Positions 27,547-35,890 of a stretch of 64,000 nucleotides of DNA are shown in pieces (position 1 is the stretch's first letter; each line of letters begins with the position of its first letter). The DNA lies in assembly GCA_902623005.1 (NCBI GenBank), contig CACNSC010000008.1, positions 24,887 to 88,886 of the forward strand, written 5' to 3'. Made by a program: the position numbers and the translations under genes. The DNA is from an uncultured Coxiella sp. (GTDB lineage: Bacteria; Pseudomonadota; Gammaproteobacteria; Coxiellales; Coxiellaceae). The notes beneath the pieces were generated by a model, which searched no databases, was not told the origin of the DNA, and saw only the letters and a list, made by a program, of their open reading frames with translations.

Positions 27547-27599
27547 GTGGTTCTCCTAATTATCTATTACCGTAAAAGATGGGGGTAAACTTCTGCTTT

Positions 27600-28199
27600 T
27601 CAAGTCGTCGGCTGTGTGGATGGCGAGATTTTTCTCACATACGACGCAATGTGCAGCTTTTTAAGCTTTGCTTGATCGGGTAGTGCCGAACTCTTATCTG
27701 GGTAAGGGCCAATACAAACGAGAAATAACGTATGATGGCGCTTTGACGGCTCAACGACATAAGCCTGATAGCCTAACAGTGCCAAACGATCGGAGAAGAT
27801 GTGCGCATCACTCTGTTGTGAAAATGCAGCCAATTGTAAAACATAACCGGCCTGAGCTTGTGGCGTATTTTGAGCTTTCCCAGCAGGGCTTGTAATGGGT
27901 TTTTTACCAGCAGCAGTATAGCTTGGTGCTTTTGACAGCTCGGTGTAAAAAGCCAAGGCAGGCTGTGCTGGCTCATCCTGTTGTGATTCGCTGGATTGAG
28001 GTTGCACGTCAGCCTGACTCGGTTGTTGCTGAGCACTTACTGATGCGCTAGCTTTAATAGCTACCTGTTTAGTCTGCTGATGCAGCCGAGGAATCGCATA
28101 AAAAAATAGCAAAGCGATCGAGGCAATCAACAACACCACAATCACCGATATTGTTAAAATTTCCTGCTTATCCTCTGAGACCAACATACGTAAACTCAC
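27600..28199 (-). CDS. SPOR-domain (FtsN/DedD-like) membrane protein
   Basis: A 199-residue bitopic protein. It has a short cytosolic start, one membrane span (ISVIVVLLIASIALLFFYA), a Gln/Ser/Ala-rich periplasmic linker (about residues 45-115) and a C-terminal SPOR domain (YVLQLAAFSQQSDAHIFSDRL to the end), which binds denuded peptidoglycan at the septum. Role in cell division or peptidoglycan remodelling inferred. The GTG at 28199 overlaps the preceding stop by 4 bases; an ATG four codons later is an alternative start. Confidence 0.85.
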   Translation of the reverse strand: MSLRMLVSEDKQEILTISVIVVLLIASIALLFFYAIPRLHQQTKQVAIKASASVSAQQQPSQADVQPQSSESQQDEPAQPALAFYTELSKAPSYTAAGKKPITSPAGKAQNTPQAQAGYVLQLAAFSQQSDAHIFSDRLALLGYQAYVVEPSKRHHTLFLVCIGPYPDKSSALPDQAKLKKLHIASYVRKISPSTQPTT

Positions 28200-29641
28200 T
28201 CAGTCGCTTGCTTTTCTTTTTTTGCAGATGATGCTGGTTGAGACACTTGACTCTTTGCTGAGGAACCTGAAGTTGATGCCTGCGGCTCATTCACCTTAGT
28301 TAATGCGGCAAAATTCGGTTTTAAGCCATTCACCAATACTTTGCCAGCCTCTAAGGTCGCTGTGAGCGATAATTGGTTGGACTTTTTAATCAGCATTTTT
28401 TTATCAATCAGTAAAGCGATTGCTTGCTTGGCTTGGGTCTCTGCCGGCGTACGCCCCACAACCGGTTGATGCTCAGCAATGTTTGCACGGTTGACCGACA
28501 TCGCAAGCGCCTGCTGCAACCACTCATCGGGCAATGACACGTCGATCTTACCTTTGAGCAAACCAATAATAGCAAACAAACTGTTATCTTTGTTACTAGG
28601 CATGGAGATTTGGCCTTGCACACTAATGGGACCATAAGGTGATTGATAGGCTAGCTTGAGGTGGCCATCAATCCCATGGCGCAAGACACCCAACAAAGGG
28701 AGGACCAATTGGTTGGGCTGAATCGGTTGAGATGGGTCTGCCGTCACGTTTTTAACAAACTTGCCCAAAGCGTCGGTATTGAGTTGTTTAATCGATAAAT
28801 CAAAACTCAAAGGCCCACTGGTTTGATCATTGTCTTTATACGATTGCATCGAGACATGCACAACGATATCCGTAGTTTTATCTTGCGGAACCACGTCTGA
28901 TGTCAGTCGCCAGCCACTGGAGTGAATGTGTTGTTTACCGTAAACCACGGACATTTTTTCAGCCGATAGAGATCGCTTACCAAACACCAACTCGCCTGAC
29001 TTGGTATAATCATTACCAATTTCAACACCTTGCAAAGTTACCGTTAAACCAGCTTTTCCCTGACCCAGTTGGTAGACAACGCTAGGAATGAAAATTTTAG
29101 CTTTACCGGTGTCACCATCGGCGCTACTGACCGAGTCGATGACCGTATTAGACATGGTAAAGGTACCACTTTGTAGCGGTACAGATAATTTTTTTACCAG
29201 CGCTTGTGTACTTATGTGATTATTGATTCCGACGACTGATGATGAAACCACCTCGACTTGTGGACGTTTAATTTGACCGGTAATTACCGCACGCGCAATG
29301 TGCCATTGTTTTTTTCCTTGTGGCGAACGCGTGTAGGTGATGAGCCCATGATGCACTGTCATGTCAATGTCAAAGGGCAGGGTGAGCGCTTGCTTTGCCG
29401 ATGATAACTGCTGCTTTAATTCAGGGTCTTTGACATCAGCGTGCATGACAGCAGATGTGCTAAACCAACCACGCTGGTATTTATCAACAGACAAAGCCAT
29501 TGCTGGGTTCTGCTGATTGGCTTGATCAATCCAGGTTTGGTATTGACCCTTAACCCACCAACCCATGCTGTATGGCACCGCGATGAATACAATTAATGCC
29601 AGAATAACGATGACCAATACACAATAACGCAAGGCTTTCAT
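28196..29641 (-). CDS. YdgA-like DUF945 family protein
   Basis: A 481-residue protein with an N-terminal signal/anchor (YCVLVIVILALIVFIAVPY). A long periplasmic region follows, with the family features YQRGWFSTSA near residue 55 and repeated beta-strand segments. DUF945/YdgA proteins are abundant envelope-associated proteins of unclear biochemical role. The tail (QASTSGSSAKSQVSQPASSA) is low complexity. It overlaps the SPOR gene by 4 bases and is 35 bases after argS, so argS, this gene and the SPOR gene may be one transcript. Confidence 0.8.
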   Translation of the reverse strand: MKALRYCVLVIVILALIVFIAVPYSMGWWVKGQYQTWIDQANQQNPAMALSVDKYQRGWFSTSAVMHADVKDPELKQQLSSAKQALTLPFDIDMTVHHGLITYTRSPQGKKQWHIARAVITGQIKRPQVEVVSSSVVGINNHISTQALVKKLSVPLQSGTFTMSNTVIDSVSSADGDTGKAKIFIPSVVYQLGQGKAGLTVTLQGVEIGNDYTKSGELVFGKRSLSAEKMSVVYGKQHIHSSGWRLTSDVVPQDKTTDIVVHVSMQSYKDNDQTSGPLSFDLSIKQLNTDALGKFVKNVTADPSQPIQPNQLVLPLLGVLRHGIDGHLKLAYQSPYGPISVQGQISMPSNKDNSLFAIIGLLKGKIDVSLPDEWLQQALAMSVNRANIAEHQPVVGRTPAETQAKQAIALLIDKKMLIKKSNQLSLTATLEAGKVLVNGLKPNFAALTKVNEPQASTSGSSAKSQVSQPASSAKKEKQATE

Positions 29642-29676
29642 GAGTTTACTCCTTTAAAAATAATCGCCATACCATA

Positions 29677-31428
29677 TCACATTTTTTCAGGGGCACTAAG
29701 GCCCAATAAACTCAGACCATTGGCAAGAATATGCTGTATAGCAGCAATCAGTTGCAATCGCGCATGACGCACGTTGTCCTCAGGCACTAAGAACTTGGTG
29801 GCGTTGTAGTAACTATGGAACTGATTGGCCAACTCATAGAGATAATGAGCAAACACATGTGGCGCGTGCTCAGTTGCCGCATTCAATAAAATTCTGCTGT
29901 AATGCACCAAGTGTTTGATTAACCGCTGCTCTAAGTCACTGGACAAGGCACCAAAATCCACCTGACCGTCTGGCAATGAGAACTCTTGTTCATCACACTG
30001 ACGCCACACACTGCAAATACGCGCATGAGCATATTGGATGTAGTAAACGGGGTTATCACTGCTGTGAGATTTTGCAAGCTCCAGATCAAAATCAACATGC
30101 TGCTCTGGTTTACGCATAACATAGAAATAACGCGCAGCATCGTTACCGACTTCCTCACGCAACTGACGCAAAGTAACGAACTGACCACCACGAGTCGACA
30201 TGCTGACTTTCTCTTTTCCTCGATACAACACCGCAAACTGGACTAACAATATCTTCAGTCGCTCAGGGTCTTGACCAAGACCTTGCAAAAAGGCCCGTAT
30301 GCGTGCGATGTAACCGTGATGATCCGCGCCAAATACATCCACCATCTGATCATATCCCTGACGGTATTTATGAAGATGATAGGCAACATCGGAGGCAAAG
30401 TAAGTTGGCTGACCATTTTCGCGCACCAAAACTCGGTCTTTATCATCACCAAACGTCGTGGCTCGAAACCATGTTGCACCATCAGCCTGGTAGACATGAC
30501 CTTGCTCTGCCAATAAATCGATACTGGCACTCAAAAGACCTTGATCAATCAGCTCACTTTCATAGAACCACGTATCGTGACACACACCGAACTCGATCAA
30601 GTCCTGTCGAATGTCTGTCAAGATGGCTTCAAAACTGAAACGCTTCAAAGCTTCAAAAGCATCCAAACCGAGCTCGTTAATCGCATAGTCAATTAGCCGA
30701 TCAATGCTTGCATCGGCGTTATCCTCTTGATCAGCCAGAGTATCTATAATGAATTGTGTGCTGGCTAACTCGGACCAGTCCGGGGTAGCCGCTAACCAAT
30801 CCTCTGCGATAGCTTTGATGTAGTCGCCCTGATAAGCATTACTGGGAAAAGGGCAAGCCTGTCCTTGTAATTCAAGCACCCGCAGCCACACACTCAGTGC
30901 TAAAATTCGCATCTGACGACCCGCATCATTGACGTAGTATTCTTGGTGAACGCGATAACCCACCGCCTTGAGAAGATTTGCCACGCACGAACCATAAGCT
31001 GCGCCACGCCCGTGCCCAACATGCAGTGGTCCGGTCGGATTGGCTGAAACGTATTCGATATGTATCGCTTGCCCTTGGCCGTAATCACTATGCCCGTAAT
31101 GGGATTGCGCCGATAAGATCTCGGGGATGATTTGACTCAATTGCTGCGGTGCGACTGTAAAGTTGATAAAGCCGGGTCCTGCGATCTCGATTTGACTGAA
31201 AATGGCTTGTTGCGGCAGTGCACTCACCAGTCGCTGTGCTAAGTCGCGTGGCGCCATTCCTGCTGCTTTGGCCATCATTAGTGCCATATTAGTGGCGAAG
31301 TCTCCGTGCGCTGGATCTTTGGTCGCTTCCACTTGAATGGTGGCTAATTCAGTTTGTTGAGCAAGTTCAGAGGACACCGACTGCAATGCTGTTAGCAACA
31401 CTGTCCTTATGGTCTGCACGTAATTCAT
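29677..31428 (-). CDS. argS: Arginyl-tRNA synthetase
   Basis: A 583-residue class I synthetase. The HIGH-type motif is SANPTGPLHVGHGRGAAYG and the KMSKS-type motif is KVSMSTRGGQFVTL. The N-terminal Add1 domain and the C-terminal anticodon-binding all-alpha domain (YYNATKFLVPEDNVRHARL) are both present. The start is ATG 31428 (MNYVQTIRTVLLTAL), with AGAGA upstream; the 21-codon longer frame is not supported. It is divergent from the 5-phosphatase-like gene. Confidence 0.95.
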   Translation of the reverse strand: MNYVQTIRTVLLTALQSVSSELAQQTELATIQVEATKDPAHGDFATNMALMMAKAAGMAPRDLAQRLVSALPQQAIFSQIEIAGPGFINFTVAPQQLSQIIPEILSAQSHYGHSDYGQGQAIHIEYVSANPTGPLHVGHGRGAAYGSCVANLLKAVGYRVHQEYYVNDAGRQMRILALSVWLRVLELQGQACPFPSNAYQGDYIKAIAEDWLAATPDWSELASTQFIIDTLADQEDNADASIDRLIDYAINELGLDAFEALKRFSFEAILTDIRQDLIEFGVCHDTWFYESELIDQGLLSASIDLLAEQGHVYQADGATWFRATTFGDDKDRVLVRENGQPTYFASDVAYHLHKYRQGYDQMVDVFGADHHGYIARIRAFLQGLGQDPERLKILLVQFAVLYRGKEKVSMSTRGGQFVTLRQLREEVGNDAARYFYVMRKPEQHVDFDLELAKSHSSDNPVYYIQYAHARICSVWRQCDEQEFSLPDGQVDFGALSSDLEQRLIKHLVHYSRILLNAATEHAPHVFAHYLYELANQFHSYYNATKFLVPEDNVRHARLQLIAAIQHILANGLSLLGLSAPEKM

Positions 31429-31541
31429 CGCGAATCTCTCATTGAAAATAGTCTGATTGGAGGAGTGTAACGGATTTGTCCGGGTTAACAAACTGTCTGC
31501 TGACGGGTTATTTAAAACATTTTAAAACAGCAAGTTAGGCT

Positions 31542-31558
31542 TTTAATTTTAATTTAAG
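31542..31558 (+). promoter_or_regulatory. PmrA-type direct repeat upstream of the 5-phosphatase-like gene
   Basis: TTTAAT-TTTAA-TTTAAG: an exact YTTAAK-N5-YTTAAK, 104 bases before the start codon. A weak TG-ATACAA-like -10 (31575-31582) is further away than in the other two copies, so its promoter geometry differs. This is the third such repeat found in the window. Confidence 0.35.
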
Positions 31559-31609
31559 AAAACTCGAAACACTCTGATACAAAACTCGACCTTTTTGACA
31601 TCAAGCTGT

Positions 31610-31624
31610 TACGCAGGCTGCGTA
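31610..31624 (+). promoter_or_regulatory. Operator-like dyad in the 5-phosphatase-like gene leader
   Basis: TACGCAG-G-CTGCGTA: seven-base arms around one central base, 39-53 bases before the start. It could be a repressor site or a leader hairpin. Confidence 0.3.
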
Positions 31625-31644
31625 CACTAGTTCATAAATTAAAC

Positions 31645-31660
31645 GACCCTAAGGAGGGTC
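31645..31660 (+). promoter_or_regulatory. Hairpin holding the ribosome-binding site of the 5-phosphatase-like gene
   Basis: GACCCT-AAGG-AGGGTC is a perfect 6-bp stem with a 4-base loop. The near-perfect Shine-Dalgarno AAGGAGG lies half in the loop and half in the stem, two bases before the ATG. Such a structure would limit translation unless opened; the GGA at the loop border is also the core of a CsrA site. Confidence 0.5.
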
Positions 31661-31662
31661 CG

Positions 31663-33660
31663 ATGACTGGATCCACACAAACTGACCCGAATGATCTACA
31701 ACTCATCTCAGTGAGTTACAACCTGGGTCTAACCAATGGGCAAAAAATAGACAGAAAGTCTGAAAAAAACTCCTATATCGAATCAATAGCAGAAAGGGTA
31801 GTAGCAAAAGTCATAGAAAACCCCAACAGCATCATTGCACTTGCGCTGCAAGAGCATACCGGAAAAAAATCTAGCACACAGTTTCAAACCCTTCTCCTTG
31901 AAACTATCAATAAGAAACTTTCTGATAACGAACTTACGAATCTTGAGTTAAAAGATTCAACTGAAACAAAACCAGCATCTTTCAGAGCAATCACGAAAGG
32001 TCTTAGCGACTGGCGATCCTGGCAAGGTACTTTTATCTTTGCACCCAGGTCGGTAACAATAGAAAACCTAACGCGCGAACACTATCGCGCTGATCATAAC
32101 CAAGGAAAAGGAGGAGTAACCTCAACTTTCACGGTGAAGTATCACACAGAGGATCATGAACAAAACACATGTCATAGCATTCCTATGACATTTCACGGCT
32201 GTCACCTCTCTTCAGATCGGAAGGATGGCGCGTATCGTCGCAATCTCGAAATATCAAACATGGCTCAAGTTTTTAAGCCTGACACTTTTTATAGCTTTGA
32301 TGATTTAGTCAGAGTGGCAAAAAAATATCCTTATCGCTTCATAGTTGGCGACCTTAACTATAGGAATACCGTATTACATCCGGAAGATACAAACACTGAA
32401 TCATCTCAAGATAGCAGCCAACGTGCTTCGTCTCGATCAAACCAAACTGAATCTAGTACTGATTCCTCAAACATCGGTAGCTCTTTGGAAAACTCTTCTA
32501 ATTCGCCATTTGAAGAAAACAACCATCGGCAAACTCATGCCCTTGCCTCTCTCGATGCTCTCGGATTTAATGTCATTGTACCTAACGACATCTCCTATGA
32601 AAAAAATCTAAAAATTCGTTCAACCAGTGCGACAAATTTCCAATCTTGTGATGTTACAGATTCTAAATCTGATTCTGGCTCTGATTCTGATAGTATCAGT
32701 AGCGATCAATCTGAAGTGAGCATTGGCGAATCTGATTATGGTAAACTCGACCTGATGATGAGCCTTGGCGGTGATGCTTCAAAGATACAGAATAATAGCA
32801 GTGAGTATGTAAATGAAGCTAATCCAGGCCAGATTAATCCCAGTGATCACAAAGCATTAATCGCTACAAGCAGTGTGAAACCTCCCTCGGGTATATCTGA
32901 TTTTAATCAAGTTAAAAATCTAGTTGCTAACGAATTAAAAATTGCTTCAGAAAACTTCCTTAATGATATGGTTGATGAGGAATATAACCGCAAAAAATTA
33001 GTCGCAATCTTTCACCTATATCGTTCAATTCATGATATTCGCTTACAAGAACAATTACTTGAGCTAGCAATCAATCCCTCTGAAACTACCTCAAAACGAT
33101 CAAGATTTTCTTTGACCCCCTTTTATAAAACATCCACCGATAACAACAAATCGACAACTTCTTATAAACCCTTAGGAAAAAAGCATTCAATTGAACTTTT
33201 AGAGAAAACTAATGCGTACTTGTCTGGTAAAAATACATCTGATAAGAATTTAACGATTGGCGAATTTATTACTTCTGTGAATGCCGATATCGATTCACAC
33301 TGGAAAAATAATGAAACGTATTCAAGTCCAGAGATTAATAACTCATTTTCAAATTATTTGTATCAGATGTTTTCATACTTATTTTCGTTTTTCTGTGATA
33401 CCACTTGGAAAACATCACCAGAACCTAGAAAAACAGAAAATAAATTACGCGAATTACGAATAAAACCGTTATCTGGTGAAACCAACGGCATTAACGAGTT
33501 AAGTCTTTATGGCCTATTTGCGCAAAAGCCAAAATCTGTTGCAGTTAACAGCGTAACTACTGCAGGCCCAGAAACACACTCTAATAATAACGATAATAAT
33601 CGAGATAACCATGGTGCTGAGACAAAAAATGAAGCTCCTACATCCTGCACGATCATGTAA
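31663..33660 (+). CDS. Inositol polyphosphate 5-phosphatase-like (EEP fold) protein with C-terminal CaaX box, candidate effector
   Basis: 665 residues, no signal peptide. Residues about 14-402 carry the motifs of the endonuclease/exonuclease/phosphatase fold in the order and form of eukaryotic 5-phosphatases: VSYNLG (N20), LALQEHTG (Q63-E64), GKGGVTSTF (149-156), FHGCHLSSD...YRRN (H181, R192-N194), IVGDLNYRN (D230, N232), YGKLDLMM (D363) and NPSDHKALI (D395, H396). The GDLNYR and SDHK signatures are specific for phosphoinositide 5-phosphatases within the superfamily. Two Ser-rich low-complexity inserts (about 245-285 and 330-358) separate the last motifs. A C-terminal region of about 260 residues is unrecognised, with a short hydrophobic stretch (YLYQMFSYLFSFF). 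The protein ends SCTIM: a CaaX motif with X=Met, the farnesylation type. Human INPP5B and INPP5E also end in CaaX boxes. It lies alone between argS and ompR. Catalysis and prenylation are inferred. Confidence 0.8.
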   Translation: MTGSTQTDPNDLQLISVSYNLGLTNGQKIDRKSEKNSYIESIAERVVAKVIENPNSIIALALQEHTGKKSSTQFQTLLLETINKKLSDNELTNLELKDSTETKPASFRAITKGLSDWRSWQGTFIFAPRSVTIENLTREHYRADHNQGKGGVTSTFTVKYHTEDHEQNTCHSIPMTFHGCHLSSDRKDGAYRRNLEISNMAQVFKPDTFYSFDDLVRVAKKYPYRFIVGDLNYRNTVLHPEDTNTESSQDSSQRASSRSNQTESSTDSSNIGSSLENSSNSPFEENNHRQTHALASLDALGFNVIVPNDISYEKNLKIRSTSATNFQSCDVTDSKSDSGSDSDSISSDQSEVSIGESDYGKLDLMMSLGGDASKIQNNSSEYVNEANPGQINPSDHKALIATSSVKPPSGISDFNQVKNLVANELKIASENFLNDMVDEEYNRKKLVAIFHLYRSIHDIRLQEQLLELAINPSETTSKRSRFSLTPFYKTSTDNNKSTTSYKPLGKKHSIELLEKTNAYLSGKNTSDKNLTIGEFITSVNADIDSHWKNNETYSSPEINNSFSNYLYQMFSYLFSFFCDTTWKTSPEPRKTENKLRELRIKPLSGETNGINELSLYGLFAQKPKSVAVNSVTTAGPETHSNNNDNNRDNHGAETKNEAPTSCTIM

Positions 33661-33673
33661 CCCACCAACCAGA

Positions 33674-33701
33674 TGGACCTGAGATAAGCTTCTGATATAC
33701 T
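33674..33701 (+). promoter_or_regulatory. Promoter of ompR-envZ, possibly giving a leaderless mRNA
   Basis: TGGACC (33674-33679), 16 bases, then an extended -10 TGA-TATACT ending at 33701. The expected start of transcription falls at about 33707-33709, that is at the ompR ATG, and no Shine-Dalgarno sequence precedes that ATG. Confidence 0.5.
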
Positions 33702-33708
33702 GCCGAAC

Positions 33709-34434
33709 ATGAATAATAACGCCCACATTCTTGTAGTTGATGACGACCAAGGCATTCGTGAATTGTTGTGTGAGTTTTTGCAACAACACGGCTTCGAAGT
33801 TCATGCCGCCAAAAATGGCGAGCAGATGCGTGCCAACCTAAAATCCCACCCGATTGACTTGATCATTCTTGATATCATGATGCCGGGTGAAGATGGCATG
33901 ACCTTGTGTAAAAGCGTTCGCCAAAACTCGCAAGTACCGATCATCATGCTGACCGCAGTCACTGAAGATATCGAACACATCTTGGCGCTTGAGATGGGTG
34001 CTGATGATTTTATTAACAAACCATTTAACCCTCGTACATTATTAGCTCGTATCAAAGCTGTCATGCGTCGCGCACATGGCGATAGCGACACCGAGTCTGA
34101 GGAACTCAAAGTCGAGCGCTATTTTCGCTTTGCTGGTTGGGTACTGGATACCTCTACCCGCCGTCTAACATCACCAGATCAAGTCGAAATTAGCTTGAGC
34201 AGTGGCGAATTTACTTTGTTACATACCTTTGTCACTCACCCTGAGCACGTCCTCAGTCGTGACTTTCTTTTGGATGCAACCAAACACCGTGAGGCTTCGC
34301 CCTATGATCGTAGTATTGATATCCAAATCTCACGACTTCGCCAAAAAATAGAAAACGATCCCAAGCAACCTCAGCTCATCAAAACCGTTCGAGGTGGTGG
34401 ATATGTGCTGGCAACCACTGTAGAACGCTCATGA
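33709..34434 (+). CDS. ompR: OmpR-family response regulator
   Basis: A 241-residue two-domain regulator. The receiver domain has acidic pocket VVDDDQG, phospho-acceptor D in LILDIMMPGEDG, Thr in MLTAV and Lys in INKPFNPR. The C-terminal winged helix runs from FRFAGWVLDTSTRRLTSPD to VRGGGYVLATT and is of the OmpR/PhoB type. The TrxR-like EISLSSGEFTLLHTF and DRSIDIQISRLRQKIE make it closest to OmpR. The stop overlaps the envZ start (ATGA). Targets are not known; it is the only regulator of the family in the window and so a formal candidate for the YTTAAK repeats, although PmrA proper is a different family branch. Confidence 0.88.
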   Translation: MNNNAHILVVDDDQGIRELLCEFLQQHGFEVHAAKNGEQMRANLKSHPIDLIILDIMMPGEDGMTLCKSVRQNSQVPIIMLTAVTEDIEHILALEMGADDFINKPFNPRTLLARIKAVMRRAHGDSDTESEELKVERYFRFAGWVLDTSTRRLTSPDQVEISLSSGEFTLLHTFVTHPEHVLSRDFLLDATKHREASPYDRSIDIQISRLRQKIENDPKQPQLIKTVRGGGYVLATTVERS

Positions 34435-35744
34435 AAACCATGGAACGCATCGCCAAAGGCATGAGCGGCAAGTTTATCTTAACCGCATTGACTGTCTTTC
34501 TATTGCTGCATTTCATTATCTTGAGTGTGTATTTTTACCAAAACAGTGAAAATAAACAGTATCGTGAACGACAAGTCGTCATCCAGAAAATTCTCAACAT
34601 CGTCAACTCCATTGAAACCACTCCCGATCCACAGCGTCAGCAAGCAGTCGCTGCACTGGCTGATCCTTATATCAATACGACACTGGATGCGACACCCAAT
34701 GCTCAATCCAAGTTCGAACATGTTTCGTATTGGACCATCAGTCATGCATTACACGACCAGAAGCTTGGTAACTTCTCAATTTCAATCCTTTTAGCGCCAG
34801 AACAATGGCTAAATATTCAAGCAACTGTTTACAGCAGTGTATTCCTCAAGCAACTCTTATTTTTATTGGTTGAATTAGTTATCTTTGGCTCCATTTTTAT
34901 TTCTGCTTGGTCGATCTACCGTTTCACCAAACCATTGTCTAACTTCAAGCAAGCGGCTGATCGCTTAGGTATTGACCTAGACACGCAACCACTTGATATC
35001 TACGGCCCAAAGATTGTTCGGGAAACAGCAACAGCATTGAACCAAATGCAGCAACGTATTCAAGAGCTGATTCGTGACCGCACCCAAATGTTAGCAGCTA
35101 TCTCACACGACTTACGCACACCAATCACACGACTCAAGCTACGTGCTCAACTGATTAATGATCCGAAAATTACCGATGCCTTAATGCACGATCTCAGTGA
35201 AATGGAACAAATGGTGAACGAAACCTTGTCGTTTGCCAAACAAGATGCAACCGAGCAGCGATTGCAACAACTCGACTTAACCTCCTTGCTGATCACCTTG
35301 TGTGATGATGCCCAAGACTTAGGGCACAACGTAGAACTGATCTCGCAACAACAGCGTATAACTGTTCTGGCACACCCACTTTCTATCAAGCGTGCGCTCA
35401 GCAACGTGATTAACAATGCCACTCGCTATGCCAAGACCATTACCGTAGAAGTGGTGGTTAAACACCGATCTATTTTTGTCATGATTAAAGATGATGGTCC
35501 TGGCATCCCTGACGATGAATTAAAGCAGGTACTGACACCATTCTATCGCGCGGAACACTCGCGTAATCGTGAGACTGGTGGAACGGGCCTTGGCCTTGCC
35601 GTGACACAAGATATTATTAAGTCACATCATGGTTCACTAACGTTGACCAACCGTACACCGCATGGCCTACAGGTGACCATTCGCTTACCCAAACCACGCC
35701 TGAATACCACCATTGATCTAGAGGATGGGCTTACTCATAAATAA
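34431..35744 (+). CDS. envZ: EnvZ-like sensor histidine kinase
   Basis: A 437-residue membrane kinase. It has a first membrane span (about residues 15-33), a periplasmic sensor of about 110 residues and a second span (LLFLLVELVIFGSIFISAW). A HAMP linker follows, then the H-box AAISHDLRTPITRLKLRAQL, N-box NNATRYAKTI, G1 DDGPGIPDDE and G2 GGTGLGLAVTQDII. The layout is that of EnvZ. The ATG overlaps the ompR stop by 4 bases. Confidence 0.87.
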   Translation: MKTMERIAKGMSGKFILTALTVFLLLHFIILSVYFYQNSENKQYRERQVVIQKILNIVNSIETTPDPQRQQAVAALADPYINTTLDATPNAQSKFEHVSYWTISHALHDQKLGNFSISILLAPEQWLNIQATVYSSVFLKQLLFLLVELVIFGSIFISAWSIYRFTKPLSNFKQAADRLGIDLDTQPLDIYGPKIVRETATALNQMQQRIQELIRDRTQMLAAISHDLRTPITRLKLRAQLINDPKITDALMHDLSEMEQMVNETLSFAKQDATEQRLQQLDLTSLLITLCDDAQDLGHNVELISQQQRITVLAHPLSIKRALSNVINNATRYAKTITVEVVVKHRSIFVMIKDDGPGIPDDELKQVLTPFYRAEHSRNRETGGTGLGLAVTQDIIKSHHGSLTLTNRTPHGLQVTIRLPKPRLNTTIDLEDGLTHK

Positions 35745-35825
35745 TTGCCTTTGATTAATGTGGGCATAGGCTTATTTTAATCGACTGCCTGTGAGCAATG
35801 TCATGTTAATAGGTCACTGATTCAT

Positions 35826-35834
35826 TGATATAAT
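35826..35834 (+). promoter_or_regulatory. Extended -10 promoter element before the flippase-like gene
   Basis: TGATATAAT is a perfect extended -10 (TGn-TATAAT), about 57 bases before the start at 35891. No good -35 hexamer is seen at 16-18 bases, which extended -10 promoters tolerate. Confidence 0.5.
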
Positions 35835-35890
35835 GAAAAAACCTTACAATTTAGCTACAATAAAAAGGCTTATGCTCACGGAATGAGATT

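Noticed and set aside
30303..30638. Plus-strand ORF of 111 codons inside argS
   Set aside because: Antisense shadow of a strongly conserved synthetase gene.
33709..34434. Calling the regulator PmrA because of the nearby PmrA-type repeats
   Set aside because: Its receiver and DNA-binding sequences and its EnvZ-like partner fit OmpR better; the true PmrA is expected elsewhere in the genome.
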